Below, piece after piece: positions 49,137-58,868 of a DNA stretch of 64,000 nucleotides (positions within the stretch are counted from its first letter, which is position 1; every line of letters starts with the position of its first letter). This DNA comes from Actinomadura alba (lineage in GTDB: Bacteria > Actinomycetota > Actinomycetes > Streptosporangiales > Streptosporangiaceae). The translations under genes were made by a program, and so were the position numbers. The stretch is from the NCBI RefSeq assembly GCF_014323705.1, contig NZ_JABVEC010000014.1, positions 146,868-210,867 of the forward strand, given 5' to 3'. The notes under the pieces are model-generated. The model was not told where the DNA came from. It saw nothing but the letters and a program-made list of their open reading frames with translations, and did not search any database.

Positions 49137-50072
49137 GTGACTCAAGCTCCAGCGGGCAGCGAAGACCCGGAGAATCCGCCGGACGGAGACGACGCCACCG
49201 GCGGCCGTCTCCTGGAATACCCGCGCGGCGGGCCGACAGTGCTGCGCATCGTGCTCGGTTCGCATCTGCGCCGGCTGCGCGAGCAGCAGAACATCTCGGC
49301 CGAGGACGCCGGCTACACCATCCGCGCCTCGCACTCCAAGATCAGCCGCATGGAGCTGGGCCGGGTCGGCTTCAAAGAGCGCGATGTCGCCGACCTGCTC
49401 ACCCTGTACGGAGTACTCGATCCCACCGAGCGGGCCGTGGTGCTCTCGCTCATGGAGCAGGCCAACACGCCCGGCTGGTGGCACCAGTACGGCGATGTGC
49501 TGCCGAGCTGGTTCGAGGTCTACATCGGCCTCGAAGAGGCCGCCTCGCTCATCCGCACCTACGAGGTGCAGTTCGTCCCCGGCCTGCTGCAGACCGAGGA
49601 CTACGCACGTGCCGTGATCCGGCTCGGCCACCCCGAGGCCTCGCCCGGCGAGATCGAGCGCCGGGTCCGGGTGCGGATGACCCGCCGGGAGTGCCTCACC
49701 GGCACCGAGCCGCCCACCCTGTGGGCGATCATGGACGAGGCCGCTCTGCGGCGTCCCATGGGCGGCCGAGAGGTCATGCGCGGCCAGCTCGTGCACCTCC
49801 TCGAGGTCAACAAGCTGGCCAATGTCACGCTCCAGGTGGTGCCGTTCGACACCGGCGGCCATGCCGCGGCGGGCGGGCCGTTCGCGATCCTGCGGTTCGG
49901 CGAGCAGTCCCTGCCCGACGTGGTCTATCTCGAGCAGCTCACCAGTGCGCTCTATCTGGACAAGCTCGCCGACGTCGACAAGTACCTGCACACCATGAAC
50001 CGGCTGTCCGTGGAGGCCGCCCGTCCCGAGCACACCGCGCGACTGCTCACCGCCCTGCTAGATCAGCTCTGA
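49137..50072 (+). CDS. XRE-family regulator with DUF5753 (second subtype)
   Basis: Protein of 311 residues from GTG 49137. A disordered acidic N-terminus of ~30 residues precedes the helix-turn-helix (LRRLREQQNISAEDAGYTIR, SHSKISRMELGRVGFKERD). DUF5753 follows with ANTPGWWHQYGDVLPSWFEV, the FVPGLLQTEDYARAVI segment and FAILRFGEQSLPDVVYLEQL. It differs clearly from cassettes A-D, lacks the 25-bp promoter element and has no DUF397 partner. This matches the conserved, single-type XRE-DUF5753 regulators of streptomycetes. Confidence 0.92.
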   Translation: MTQAPAGSEDPENPPDGDDATGGRLLEYPRGGPTVLRIVLGSHLRRLREQQNISAEDAGYTIRASHSKISRMELGRVGFKERDVADLLTLYGVLDPTERAVVLSLMEQANTPGWWHQYGDVLPSWFEVYIGLEEAASLIRTYEVQFVPGLLQTEDYARAVIRLGHPEASPGEIERRVRVRMTRRECLTGTEPPTLWAIMDEAALRRPMGGREVMRGQLVHLLEVNKLANVTLQVVPFDTGGHAAAGGPFAILRFGEQSLPDVVYLEQLTSALYLDKLADVDKYLHTMNRLSVEAARPEHTARLLTALLDQL

Positions 50073-50290
50073 GCACGCGGGGCGCGGTCAGGGGCGGGTC
50101 GGCGGGCCGCCGACGAAGCGCACGTCGGGCGGGAGCGGTGCGTCACGGAAGCGCGGCCACCGGTTAATCCGGTGGAATTACGGTGGCGCTGCACTGTTGG
50201 GACTCGCGAATATCGCGAGGCGCGTCTTGGGGGGTGCGGAGTGAGGCGACTCTGACCCGGTGGGCAGAAGGATCCATCCGCCCGGCCAGA

Positions 50291-50306
50291 TTGACCGGTC
50301 GGTCAA
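50291..50306. promoter_or_regulatory. TetR-type operator palindrome
   Basis: TTGACCGGTCGGTCAA (TTGACC-GGTC-GGTCAA) is a perfect-arm dyad 60 bp upstream of the SPW gene start. TetR repressors often recognise this form, and a TetR gene lies two genes downstream (50799). The rest of 50073-50365 shows no gene. Confidence 0.6.
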
Positions 50307-50365
50307 TCAGGGAATCTCGGACATGGACGACATGGACCGACCCGGACCCCCACTGGAGGTGGCGG

Positions 50366-50698
50366 ATGGGCAACTACTCCTGGCAGGACGGCGTCGCTTT
50401 CGTCGCCGGTCTAGCCGTACTCCTCGCGCCCGAACTGTGGGCGGACGACGCGGGCAAGCAGCCCCTGATGGTGCTCGGCGCCCTGCTGGCCCTCGCGGGC
50501 CTCTACGCGCTGCTGGCGGCCGGCGGGCCGTCGTCGTGGACCACGACGGCGTTCGCGGTCCTCATCTTCGTCTCGCCCTGGGCCTTCGGCTTCACTGGTC
50601 AGGACGCCGCGGCATGGACGGCATGGATCGCCGGCGGCGTCGCCGCTATCGTCGGCCTGTGGGGCGCAACTCAGACTCGGAGTTCGACGACGGCCTGA
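50366..50698 (+). CDS. SPW-repeat membrane protein
   Basis: Membrane protein of 110 residues, ATG 50366 after GGAGGT. Four hydrophobic helices form two repeats, each starting with the SPW-like motif (APELW near residue 22, SPWAFGF near residue 73). The family is uncharacterised. The upstream dyad and downstream TetR gene suggest that it is part of a regulated unit, perhaps responding to membrane-active compounds. Confidence 0.87.
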   Translation: MGNYSWQDGVAFVAGLAVLLAPELWADDAGKQPLMVLGALLALAGLYALLAAGGPSSWTTTAFAVLIFVSPWAFGFTGQDAAAWTAWIAGGVAAIVGLWGATQTRSSTTA

Positions 50699-50712
50699 GC
50701 TTCCTGCCGAGA

Positions 50713-50743
50713 TGGCCCCTGGCGTGCGAGCGGCCAGGGGCCA
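50713..50743 (+). terminator. Stem-loop terminator after SPW gene
   Basis: TGGCCCCTGGC (50713-50723) and GCCAGGGGCCA (50733-50743) are perfect complements with a 9-nt loop, 15 bp after the SPW stop. Its position between SPW and tetR suggests partial termination. Confidence 0.7.
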
Positions 50744-50798
50744 CCGGCGTTTCCGGGCCTGGGCGGACGCGCATGCGCGCCGGCGACCGGGAGGGCCG

Positions 50799-51368
50799 AT
50801 GAACAGGCGACGCCCCGCACGGGCGGACACCCGCATGCGCATCCTCGACGCGGCCGAGGAACTGTTCGCTCGGGCCGGCTACGACGGCTCCTCCACCGCC
50901 GGCATCGCCGAACGCGCAGAGGTCCCCAAGGGGCTGGTCTTCCACTACTTCCCGCAGAAGATCGACATGCTCACCGCACTCATCGACGAACGCACCTCGA
51001 TCGAGATGCTCGCCGAAGAGGACGTCGAAGCGCTGCCCGGCGACCCGGCCGGCACGCTGTCCCGGCTCGCGCGGCGCTTTCCGCTGCGGGCCTCACCCGC
51101 GATGCGCCGCATCCTGTTCCGGGAGGCCGACACCCACCGATCGGCCAGGGAACGGCTCCGTCGGGTCAACACCGAGGTGGTGCACCGCGCCCGCCGGGCG
51201 CTGGAACTGGCTCTGCCCGGCGCACGCGGCGACACGGCGCGGCTGGAGGTCGCGGCGGCCACGTTCGCGACGGTCCTGCTCTACCAGGAGAACCTCCACC
51301 AGCTCACCGGGCAGCATGTCGACCCCGACGCGGTCGCCGACCTCATCGCCCGCGCGCTCGGCCCATGA
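50799..51368 (+). CDS. TetR/AcrR-family regulator
   Basis: Repressor of 189 residues from ATG 50799 (GGGAGGGCCG upstream). The N-terminal helix-turn-helix is SSTAGIAERAEVPKGLVFHYFPQKIDML; the C-terminal helical domain has no recognisable ligand type. The GGTC-centred dyad at 50291 is the best candidate binding site, in which case it controls the SPW gene and possibly itself. Confidence 0.92.
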   Translation: MNRRRPARADTRMRILDAAEELFARAGYDGSSTAGIAERAEVPKGLVFHYFPQKIDMLTALIDERTSIEMLAEEDVEALPGDPAGTLSRLARRFPLRASPAMRRILFREADTHRSARERLRRVNTEVVHRARRALELALPGARGDTARLEVAAATFATVLLYQENLHQLTGQHVDPDAVADLIARALGP

Positions 51369-51395
51369 TCCGAGCACCCGCCCCGAGGCCGGCGC

Positions 51396-52787
51396 TCAGG
51401 CGATCTCCTCAATGAAGGCCATGAGCTGGGTGAGGTTGCGGCATTCGAACATCGGCACGACCTCGTCGTAGGCCGAGGCGGCCGAGTCGCCGGTGTCCCA
51501 GTCCCGGCGCGGCTCGGGATTGAGCCAGTACGCGTGCCGGGCCCGGCCGGCGAGCTCACGTAGCGTCGGCAGCGCGAGGTCGCCGTAGTTCGAGCGGGCG
51601 TCGCCGAGCACGAGCAGCGAGGTCCTCGGGCCGACGGCGTCGCCGTAGCGCTCGGCGAAGACCTCGATCGCGTGACCGTAGTTGCTGCGCCCACTGATCC
51701 ACACCAGGTCGGCCTCCTGGGCGAGCCGGGTCATCGCGTCGACGACGTCCACGCCGGGGGCGAAGAACCTGGTGATCTCGTCGGTCGAGTCGATGAACGC
51801 GAACGCCCGTACCTTGGTGAACTGCTCGCGCAGAGCGAAGGTGAGCAGCAGTGTGAAATGCGCGAACGAGGAGACCGAGTCGCTGGCGTCGCAGAGGATG
51901 ACCAGTTCGGGCTTGTGCGGACGGCGCGGGCGGTGGTGGGTGGTGACCGGCACTCCCCCGGTCGACAGCGACGCCCGGACGGTACGGCGAAAATCCAGCC
52001 GTCCCCGGCTACCGGCCCGGTGCCGGGCGGCCAGCCGGGTGGCGAGCCTGCGGGCGAGCGGGTAGACCTCGCGGCGCAGCGCGTCCAGGTCCGCGCGGGA
52101 CGCCCGGCCCCAGTCCAGCCGCTCCAGTGGCGGCCGAACGGCCATCCGGGCCGTCCGCTCGAGCCCGCCCTCCTCGGCGATCCGCCGCCGCACCTCGACG
52201 CCGACCAGGTCCTCGAATCGGGTGATGCGGTCACGGAACGTCTGCCGGGCCGCCCGCTCGGCGATACCGCCCCTGTCCTCGCCGGTCAGCACGGCGCGGA
52301 GCAACCCGGCCATCAGCGTGTCCGCCGACATCGCCTGCAGCACGCCCGAGGAGAACCACGCCTCCCCGCCGGGCGAGCGGCCATACTGCCCGACGACCGC
52401 CCGGACGAACTGACGAAGACCCGCGTCGTCCCCGGCGAGCAGCAGGTCGGCGAGCTCGCGCCGCCGGGCCTGCACCTCGGGGTCGAGTGCGGGCGGTACG
52501 GGCGTGGCCGGCCGCTCCGGGCCACCGGACGGCCGGGACGGCGCCGGACCGGCGACGCCCTCACCGAGCGCGGCGGGGAACCACAGGTCGAAGAGAGTGT
52601 CGAAGATCTGCCGGTGCGCCGGCCGCTTGACCACCGTGGTGGCGTACGCGGCCCGCAGTGCCTCCCGCTCGCCCAGCCCGATGACCGTCAGCGCCCGTAC
52701 GGCGTCCAGCCCCTCCGCGATGGACACCGGGAGGCCCGCTTCTCGCAGCGCGGCGACGAAGGCGGTGTGCCGGTCGAGGAGCGGCAT
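51396..52787 (-). CDS. VWA-domain (CoxE-like) protein
   Basis: Protein of 463 residues. The N-terminal ~200 residues are helical (VKRPAHRQIFDTLFDLWFP is the CoxE-type mark). The C-terminal von Willebrand A domain has the metal-site motif ILCDASDSVSSFAHF (DxSxS) near residue 300, then AFIDSTDEITRFF and LLVLGDARSNYGD. With the MoxR ATPase it forms a chaperone-like pair that inserts metals or matures protein complexes. Start ATG 52787 overlaps the MoxR stop (TGATG). No obvious client, such as CO dehydrogenase, is nearby. Confidence 0.9.
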   Translation of the reverse strand: MPLLDRHTAFVAALREAGLPVSIAEGLDAVRALTVIGLGEREALRAAYATTVVKRPAHRQIFDTLFDLWFPAALGEGVAGPAPSRPSGGPERPATPVPPALDPEVQARRRELADLLLAGDDAGLRQFVRAVVGQYGRSPGGEAWFSSGVLQAMSADTLMAGLLRAVLTGEDRGGIAERAARQTFRDRITRFEDLVGVEVRRRIAEEGGLERTARMAVRPPLERLDWGRASRADLDALRREVYPLARRLATRLAARHRAGSRGRLDFRRTVRASLSTGGVPVTTHHRPRRPHKPELVILCDASDSVSSFAHFTLLLTFALREQFTKVRAFAFIDSTDEITRFFAPGVDVVDAMTRLAQEADLVWISGRSNYGHAIEVFAERYGDAVGPRTSLLVLGDARSNYGDLALPTLRELAGRARHAYWLNPEPRRDWDTGDSAASAYDEVVPMFECRNLTQLMAFIEEIA

Positions 52788-53686
52788 CAGCCCGGCAGCC
52801 CCGGTCCGGGCAGACCCAGTTCCTTCACCGCCCGCTCGTGGTCGGACGCGTGCTTCAGGACGACGCCGAGGGTACGGGCGACGGCCGCCTCGTCGAGCTC
52901 GTCGACGCCCAGGGCGAGCAGGGTGCGCGCCCAGTCGATCGTCTCGGCGATCGACGGCGCCTTCTTGATCTCCAGAGCCCGCATTGCCCCGACGGTCCGG
53001 ACCACCCGGTCCGCGAGTTCGGCCTCGATGCCGGGCACCCGGGCGAGCACGATGTCGCGTTCCCGCTCGGGCCTCGGATAGTTCAGGTGCAGGTAGAGGC
53101 AGCGGCGCTTGAGCGCCTCCGACAGCTCCCTGGCGGCGTTGGAGGTCAGCACGACGAAGGGCCTGCGGGCCGCGGTGATGGTGCCGAGTTCGGGGATCGT
53201 GACCTGGTAGTCCGACAGCACCTCGAGCAGCAGCCCCTCGACCTCGACGTCGGCCTTGTCGGTCTCGTCGATCAGCAGCACGGTCGGCTCGCCGCGGCGG
53301 ATGGCCGCAAGGAGCGGCCGCTCCAGCAGGAACTCCTCGGTGAAGATGTCGTCGTGCGTCGTCTCCCAGGCCCGGTCGGCCGGCGCGGCCTGGATCCGCA
53401 GCAACTGCTTCTTGTAGTTCCACTCGTACAGCGCGCGGGCCTCGTCGAGCCCCTCGTAGCACTGCAGGCGCACGAGGCCGGCGCCGGTCACGGCGGCGAC
53501 GGCCTTGGCGAGCTCGGTCTTGCCGACTCCCGCCGGGCCCTCGACCAGCAGTGGCTTTCCGAGCGCGTCGGCGAGGAAGACGGTCGTGGCGATGGCCTCG
53601 TCGGCCAGATATCCCACCGCCGCCAGCCGCTCGGCGACCTCGTCGGGCGCGGTGAAGAAACCGCTCGAGGACCCGTCATCGATCAC
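52787..53686 (-). CDS. MoxR-family AAA+ ATPase
   Basis: Protein of 299 residues with Walker A LLVEGPAGVGKTELAKAVA (residues ~46-64), Walker B TVLLIDETDKAD (~136-147), sensor 1 VVLTSNAARELSEALKRRC and arginine finger region. It acts as a hexamer that remodels proteins in cooperation with the VWA partner encoded directly downstream with a 1-bp overlap. ATG at 53686. Confidence 0.95.
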   Translation of the reverse strand: MIDDGSSSGFFTAPDEVAERLAAVGYLADEAIATTVFLADALGKPLLVEGPAGVGKTELAKAVAAVTGAGLVRLQCYEGLDEARALYEWNYKKQLLRIQAAPADRAWETTHDDIFTEEFLLERPLLAAIRRGEPTVLLIDETDKADVEVEGLLLEVLSDYQVTIPELGTITAARRPFVVLTSNAARELSEALKRRCLYLHLNYPRPERERDIVLARVPGIEAELADRVVRTVGAMRALEIKKAPSIAETIDWARTLLALGVDELDEAAVARTLGVVLKHASDHERAVKELGLPGPGLPG

Positions 53687-53806
53687 GATCCGTGCTCCTC
53701 CCGGCGCCGGCGCGGCGCCCGCCGCTCAGGCCTCATACCTGTGGCGGAGCCGAGACTGGCACCGCCGAGGGACGACACCGGGCCGTGGCACCTGTATACC
53801 GGCATC

Positions 53807-54157
53807 ATGACCACTTCTCGACCGCCCCGCGATGCCGACCTGACCGCCGCCTTCGCGGCTAGGCAGGAACTGGGCCCCGACTACGACGCCGCGTTCATCG
53901 AGTCGGTCGTCGACCGCGTCGAACAGACCATCGACGCCCGCATGGGCACGCAGGTGCCCGCCCGGCCCGAACGCGACCATCACGCCGCCAAGGCGGAGCG
54001 TGGGGCGAGCATCGCCGTCCTGTGCATCAGCCTGGTGGCGGCGATCCCGCTGACCGCGATCGGCGTCGCCAACGCGGGCCTCCCCGGCCTGGTGCTCTCC
54101 TGGGGCGGCATCGTCATGATCAATCTCGCCTACGCCCTGCGGTTCCTGCGCGGCTGA
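53807..54157 (+). CDS. Small membrane protein (116 aa)
   Basis: ATG 53807. The N-terminal half is charged and helical (ELGPDYDAAFIESVVDRVEQ). Two hydrophobic helices follow (IAVLCISLVAAIPLTAIGV and PGLVLSWGGIVMINLAYALR). Similar short proteins with a soluble helix and two membrane segments are common in actinobacteria (DUF1707/2TM-like). Function unknown. It converges with the acyl-CoA dehydrogenase, leaving 3 bp between. Confidence 0.8.
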   Translation: MTTSRPPRDADLTAAFAARQELGPDYDAAFIESVVDRVEQTIDARMGTQVPARPERDHHAAKAERGASIAVLCISLVAAIPLTAIGVANAGLPGLVLSWGGIVMINLAYALRFLRG

Positions 54158-54160
54158 CGA

Positions 54161-56356
54161 TCACTTGCCCGGCTCGGGGTCGCGCGGCAGGCCGAGGAGC
54201 CGTTCAGCGATGATGTTGAGCTGCACCTCGGTCGTACCGCCGTAGATGGTCATCGCGCGGCTGAAGAGCATGTACCGCGCCCACTTGCCGCTGAGCCCGC
54301 GGGTGTCCTCCAGCACCGCGTTGGCGCCCTGGGCCGCCCAGACGTAGTCGGCGACGTCCTGGTTGAACTGGACGCCGAGCAGCTTGCGCACACTGGCCTC
54401 CGCACCCGGGTTCAGCCCCGACAGCTGCTTGACGGTCGTCCGCAGGCCGAGCAGGTCGATCGACTGCCCCTGCGCGACGAGCCGGCCCACCTCGACGCGG
54501 GTGACGTCGTCGAGTTCCCGGCCGTCGAAGAACTCCAGCAGCTCCGGCAGCCCGGCCCCGAGGCCGCCGCCGGTGGACAGCGAGACCCGCTCGTTGCTGA
54601 GCGTGTTGCGGGCGACCTGCCAGCCCTTGTCCACCTCGCCGACGACACAGTCGTCCGGCACGAAGACCTCGTCGAGGAAGACCTCGTTGAAGATGGCCTC
54701 GCCGGTGAGCTCCTTCAACGGCCGCACGTCGATGCCCTCGGACTTCATGTCCACGAGGAAGTAGGTGATGCCGTCGTGCTTGGGCGCCGCCGGGTCGGTG
54801 CGGGCGATGCAGAAGCCCCACTGGGCGTGCTGCGCGACGGACGTCCAGATCTTCTGGCCGGTGAGCTTCCACCCGCCCTCGACCCGCACGGCCTTCATGG
54901 ACAGTGCGGCCAGATCGGAGCCGGCACCCGGCTCACTGAACAGCTGGCACCAGACCATCTGCCCGCGCAGCGTCGGGCGCAGGAACCGTTCCTTCTGCTG
55001 CTCGGTGCCGTAGGTGAACAGCGACGGCACGAGCCAGGCGCCGATCACCAGGTTGGGCGGCTTGACCTTGGCCCGCCGCATCTCCTGCTGGATGAGGATC
55101 TGCTCGACCGGTCCGGCCGCACGACCCCACGGCTTGGGCAGGTGCGGGACCGTCCAGCCCTCGTCGCCCATCACGGTGTTGAGCCGGCCCTTGTCCTCGA
55201 TGGCCGCCAGCTCGGCGATCTCGGCCCGTACCCGCTCGCGCACCGGGAGCGTGTCGTCGTCGAGCTCGACCTCCACCGGACGCACGGAACCGGCGAGGGC
55301 CAGGTCGGCCACCGAGGCCGCCCATTCCCCGGCCGACCCGAGCAGGGAGCGCAGCGTGAGGCCCCGGCGCAGGTAGAGGTGGGCCTCGTGCTCCCAGGTG
55401 AACCCGATGCCGCCGAGCACCTGGATGCAGTCACGGGCCGTCTGCACCGCGGCGTCGGGCGCGATGACGGCCGCGACGCGGGCGGCGAAGGCGGCCTCCT
55501 CGGCCGCGTCGTCGATGGCGCGCGCGGCGTCCCAGACGGCCGCGCGGGCCTGCTCGAGCGCGATGAGCATCCGCGCGCACTTGTGCTTGACGCCCTGGAA
55601 CTGGCCGATGGGGCGGCCGAACTGCTCACGTACCTTGGCGTACTCGGCGGCGGTGCTCACGCACCAGGCGGCGACGCCGGTCGCCTCGGCACCGAGCAGC
55701 ACCGCGGCGAGGTCCCGGACCCGCCGTCCCTCCAGGCCGTCCAGGACCCGGTCGGCGGCGACGCCGACGTCGGTCAGCGTCACCCGGCCGGCCCGGCGGA
55801 CCCGGTCGAGGCTCGGCAGCTCCTCGACGGTCGCAGCGGCCGCGTCGATGACGACCCATTCCTCGCCGTCGGCGGTGCCGACCGGCAGCACGATCACATC
55901 CGCGAGCACCGCGCCGAGGACGGGCTCGACCGTACCGCTGATCACCAGGCCCTCGTCGGCGCGCCGCCCGGTGAGGCCGGTGGCCAGCGACACCGCGCCG
56001 GTGCGGGTGCCGTCCGCCAGCCCCGGCAGCAGTTCCTCGTGCGCCTTGGCGTTGCGGGCGGCCTGGATCACCGCGCCCGCGAGTACGGTGGGCAGGAACG
56101 GCCCTGGGGCGGCGGCGCGGCCGAGTTCCTCGAGCACCACCGCGACCTCGAGCAGACCGTATCCATGGCCGCCGTGCTCTTCCGCGATGTGCAGGCCGAG
56201 CAGGCCCTGGTCGGCCAGGCCTGCCCAGAACGGCGGCCGGGTCTCGGTGCCGGCCTCCAGCGCGGCACGCACCGCCTGCACCGTCACGTTGCGCTCGACG
56301 AATCCGCGCACCGATTCCGCGAGCGCGTCATGCTCCTCGGTAAGCCCGATCGCCAT
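54161..56356 (-). CDS. Two-module acyl-CoA dehydrogenase, FadE34-like
   Basis: Protein of 731 residues, consisting of two acyl-CoA dehydrogenase modules in tandem. The N-terminal module (~1-360) has YAKVREQFGRPIGQFQGVKHK and TARDCIQVLGGIGFTWEHEAHLYLRR, a complete family end. The C-terminal module (~380-731) has the FAD/substrate segment CQLFSEPGAGSDLAAL, GGWKLTGQKIWTS and the end MTIYGGTTEVQLNIIAERLL. This single-chain pseudo-dimer is the layout of FadE34 in Mycobacterium, which dehydrogenates steroid side-chain CoA esters. ATG 56356 follows AGAGGTG. Substrate here is unknown; steroid or branched acyl-CoA is plausible. No other steroid genes are adjacent. Confidence 0.88.
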   Translation of the reverse strand: MAIGLTEEHDALAESVRGFVERNVTVQAVRAALEAGTETRPPFWAGLADQGLLGLHIAEEHGGHGYGLLEVAVVLEELGRAAAPGPFLPTVLAGAVIQAARNAKAHEELLPGLADGTRTGAVSLATGLTGRRADEGLVISGTVEPVLGAVLADVIVLPVGTADGEEWVVIDAAAATVEELPSLDRVRRAGRVTLTDVGVAADRVLDGLEGRRVRDLAAVLLGAEATGVAAWCVSTAAEYAKVREQFGRPIGQFQGVKHKCARMLIALEQARAAVWDAARAIDDAAEEAAFAARVAAVIAPDAAVQTARDCIQVLGGIGFTWEHEAHLYLRRGLTLRSLLGSAGEWAASVADLALAGSVRPVEVELDDDTLPVRERVRAEIAELAAIEDKGRLNTVMGDEGWTVPHLPKPWGRAAGPVEQILIQQEMRRAKVKPPNLVIGAWLVPSLFTYGTEQQKERFLRPTLRGQMVWCQLFSEPGAGSDLAALSMKAVRVEGGWKLTGQKIWTSVAQHAQWGFCIARTDPAAPKHDGITYFLVDMKSEGIDVRPLKELTGEAIFNEVFLDEVFVPDDCVVGEVDKGWQVARNTLSNERVSLSTGGGLGAGLPELLEFFDGRELDDVTRVEVGRLVAQGQSIDLLGLRTTVKQLSGLNPGAEASVRKLLGVQFNQDVADYVWAAQGANAVLEDTRGLSGKWARYMLFSRAMTIYGGTTEVQLNIIAERLLGLPRDPEPGK

Positions 56357-56477
56357 CCGACACCTCTTCCCAGACCACTGCCGTTCGCCGCCCACAACCG
56401 ACATCGATTCTAGAACGGCATTCAGGTTCCCCCCGAGCGACCCTACCGATGTCCTCGCGGCCGGCGGGCGGGAGCCC

Positions 56478-57479
56478 TCAGTCGGCTGCGATCACCTTGC
56501 CGCCCGTGTCGTCGCCTTCGCCCGCCGCCGGACCTTCGCCCGCGCCACGCCGGATCCCGATCACGCTGGCCACGGTGGTGACCGCCAGGGTGCCGCCGAT
56601 GATCGAGAGGGACAACCAGATCGGGATCTCCGGCGCCCACGACACGTGATAGCCGTGCAGCGCCTCGAGGATGAGCTTGACCCCGATGAACCCGAGGATG
56701 GCCGCGAGTCCGTGGCTGAGGTAGACCAGCCGGCGTACCAGGCCGCCCAGCAGGAAGTACAGCTGCACCAGACCCATCAGCGCGAAGGCGTTGGTGGTGA
56801 AGACGAGGTAGGGCTCCTTGGTCAGCCCGAAGATCGCTGGGATGGAGTCGAGGGCGAACAGCAGGTCCGTCGACCCGATCGCGATGACGACGATGAACAG
56901 CGGCGTGAACAGTCGCCTGCCGTTCCGCTTGATGGAGATCCTGGCGCCGTCGTACTCCTCGGTGGTCGGCAGCACCCGCCTGCTCCAGCGCATCAGCGCG
57001 TTGTCGCCGGCGTTCTCGTCGTGCCCGGTGCGCAGCAGCCCGAACGCGGTCCAGATCAGGAACGCCCCGAAGACGAAGAACACCCCCTGGAACTGGGCGA
57101 TCACCGCCGCGCCGATCGCGATGAAGATCCCTCGCAGGACCAGAGCCAGCACGACGCCGAGCATCAGCACCCGGTGCTGGCTCTCCCGCGGCACCGCGAA
57201 GCGCGTCATGATCACGTAGAAGACGAAGAGGTTGTCGACGCTGAGGCTCTTCTCCGTGACGAATCCCGCGTAGAACTGCGCCGCGTAGTCGCCTCCGGCG
57301 AAGGCCAGGACACCGAGCCCGAACAGCACCGCCAGCGCGATGTAGACACCCGACCAGAAGGCCGCCTGCCGGGTGCCGAACTCCTTGCCCCCGGAACGGT
57401 CGATCCAGATGAGATCGGCGAGGATGAGGGCGACAAGTGCGCCGAGCGTGACGGCCCAGACCCACAACGGTACGTTCAC
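56478..57479 (-). CDS. TerC-family membrane protein (probable Mn2+ exporter)
   Basis: Protein of 333 residues with about nine membrane helices. Family motifs are FVTEKSLSVDNLFVFYVIM (Glu/Asp for metal) near residues 75-93 and FTPLFIVVIAIGSTDLLFALDSIPAIFG near 190-217. The GTG start at 57479 is preceded by GGAGGT at 57491-57486, which is buried in a hairpin. The leader carries a yybP-ykoY-type riboswitch, which in other bacteria senses Mn2+ and controls TerC/MntP exporters. Therefore manganese export is the likely role. Confidence 0.92.
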   Translation of the reverse strand: MNVPLWVWAVTLGALVALILADLIWIDRSGGKEFGTRQAAFWSGVYIALAVLFGLGVLAFAGGDYAAQFYAGFVTEKSLSVDNLFVFYVIMTRFAVPRESQHRVLMLGVVLALVLRGIFIAIGAAVIAQFQGVFFVFGAFLIWTAFGLLRTGHDENAGDNALMRWSRRVLPTTEEYDGARISIKRNGRRLFTPLFIVVIAIGSTDLLFALDSIPAIFGLTKEPYLVFTTNAFALMGLVQLYFLLGGLVRRLVYLSHGLAAILGFIGVKLILEALHGYHVSWAPEIPIWLSLSIIGGTLAVTTVASVIGIRRGAGEGPAAGEGDDTGGKVIAAD

Positions 57480-57485
57480 AGATGA

Positions 57486-57517
57486 CCTCCGGCAGACAGA
57501 ACTGATCGCCGGAGGTC
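57486..57517 (-). promoter_or_regulatory. Hairpin that sequesters the terC ribosome-binding site
   Basis: On the minus strand ACCTCCGGC (57517-57509) pairs perfectly with GCCGGAGGT (57494-57486), which contains the Shine-Dalgarno GGAGGT. The 5' arm is also the 3' strand of the riboswitch closing stem, so the two structures exclude each other. Confidence 0.75.
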
Positions 57518-57607
57518 TCTCCCGCCCTCACCGAGTGAGGACCGATGGCCCCGGGCCGGCAGGGCCGACCGTGATGACGAGACCATCGCAGGGGGATACT
57601 CCCCTCC
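57512..57607 (-). promoter_or_regulatory. yybP-ykoY (manganese) riboswitch upstream of terC
   Basis: Minus-strand leader with the conserved parts in order. These are the closing stem GGAGG (57607-57603), GGGGAGTA, a central CGTCATCACGG, a hairpin CCTCACTCGGTGAGG, then GGGAGAGACC and the stem return CCTCC (57516-57512). GGGGAGTA and GAGACC are the family's invariant metal-loop segments. Closing the stem on Mn2+ binding would free the terC Shine-Dalgarno. Confidence 0.8.
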
Positions 57608-57641
57608 TATGGGACAAATTGTACCGGATCACACGGAGCGG

Positions 57642-58860
<1,219 letters not shown>

Positions 58861-58868
<8 letters not shown>

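Noticed and set aside
51396..53462. Very long minus-strand open frame covering both VWA and MoxR genes
   Set aside because: The upstream part is antisense-free but out of frame with MoxR; the MoxR motifs are in another frame and the VWA gene has its own ATG at 52787.
52787..53686. MoxR-VWA pair as part of a ternary conflict system
   Set aside because: No third effector gene is attached; this CoxD/CoxE-like pair is common in actinobacterial core genomes.
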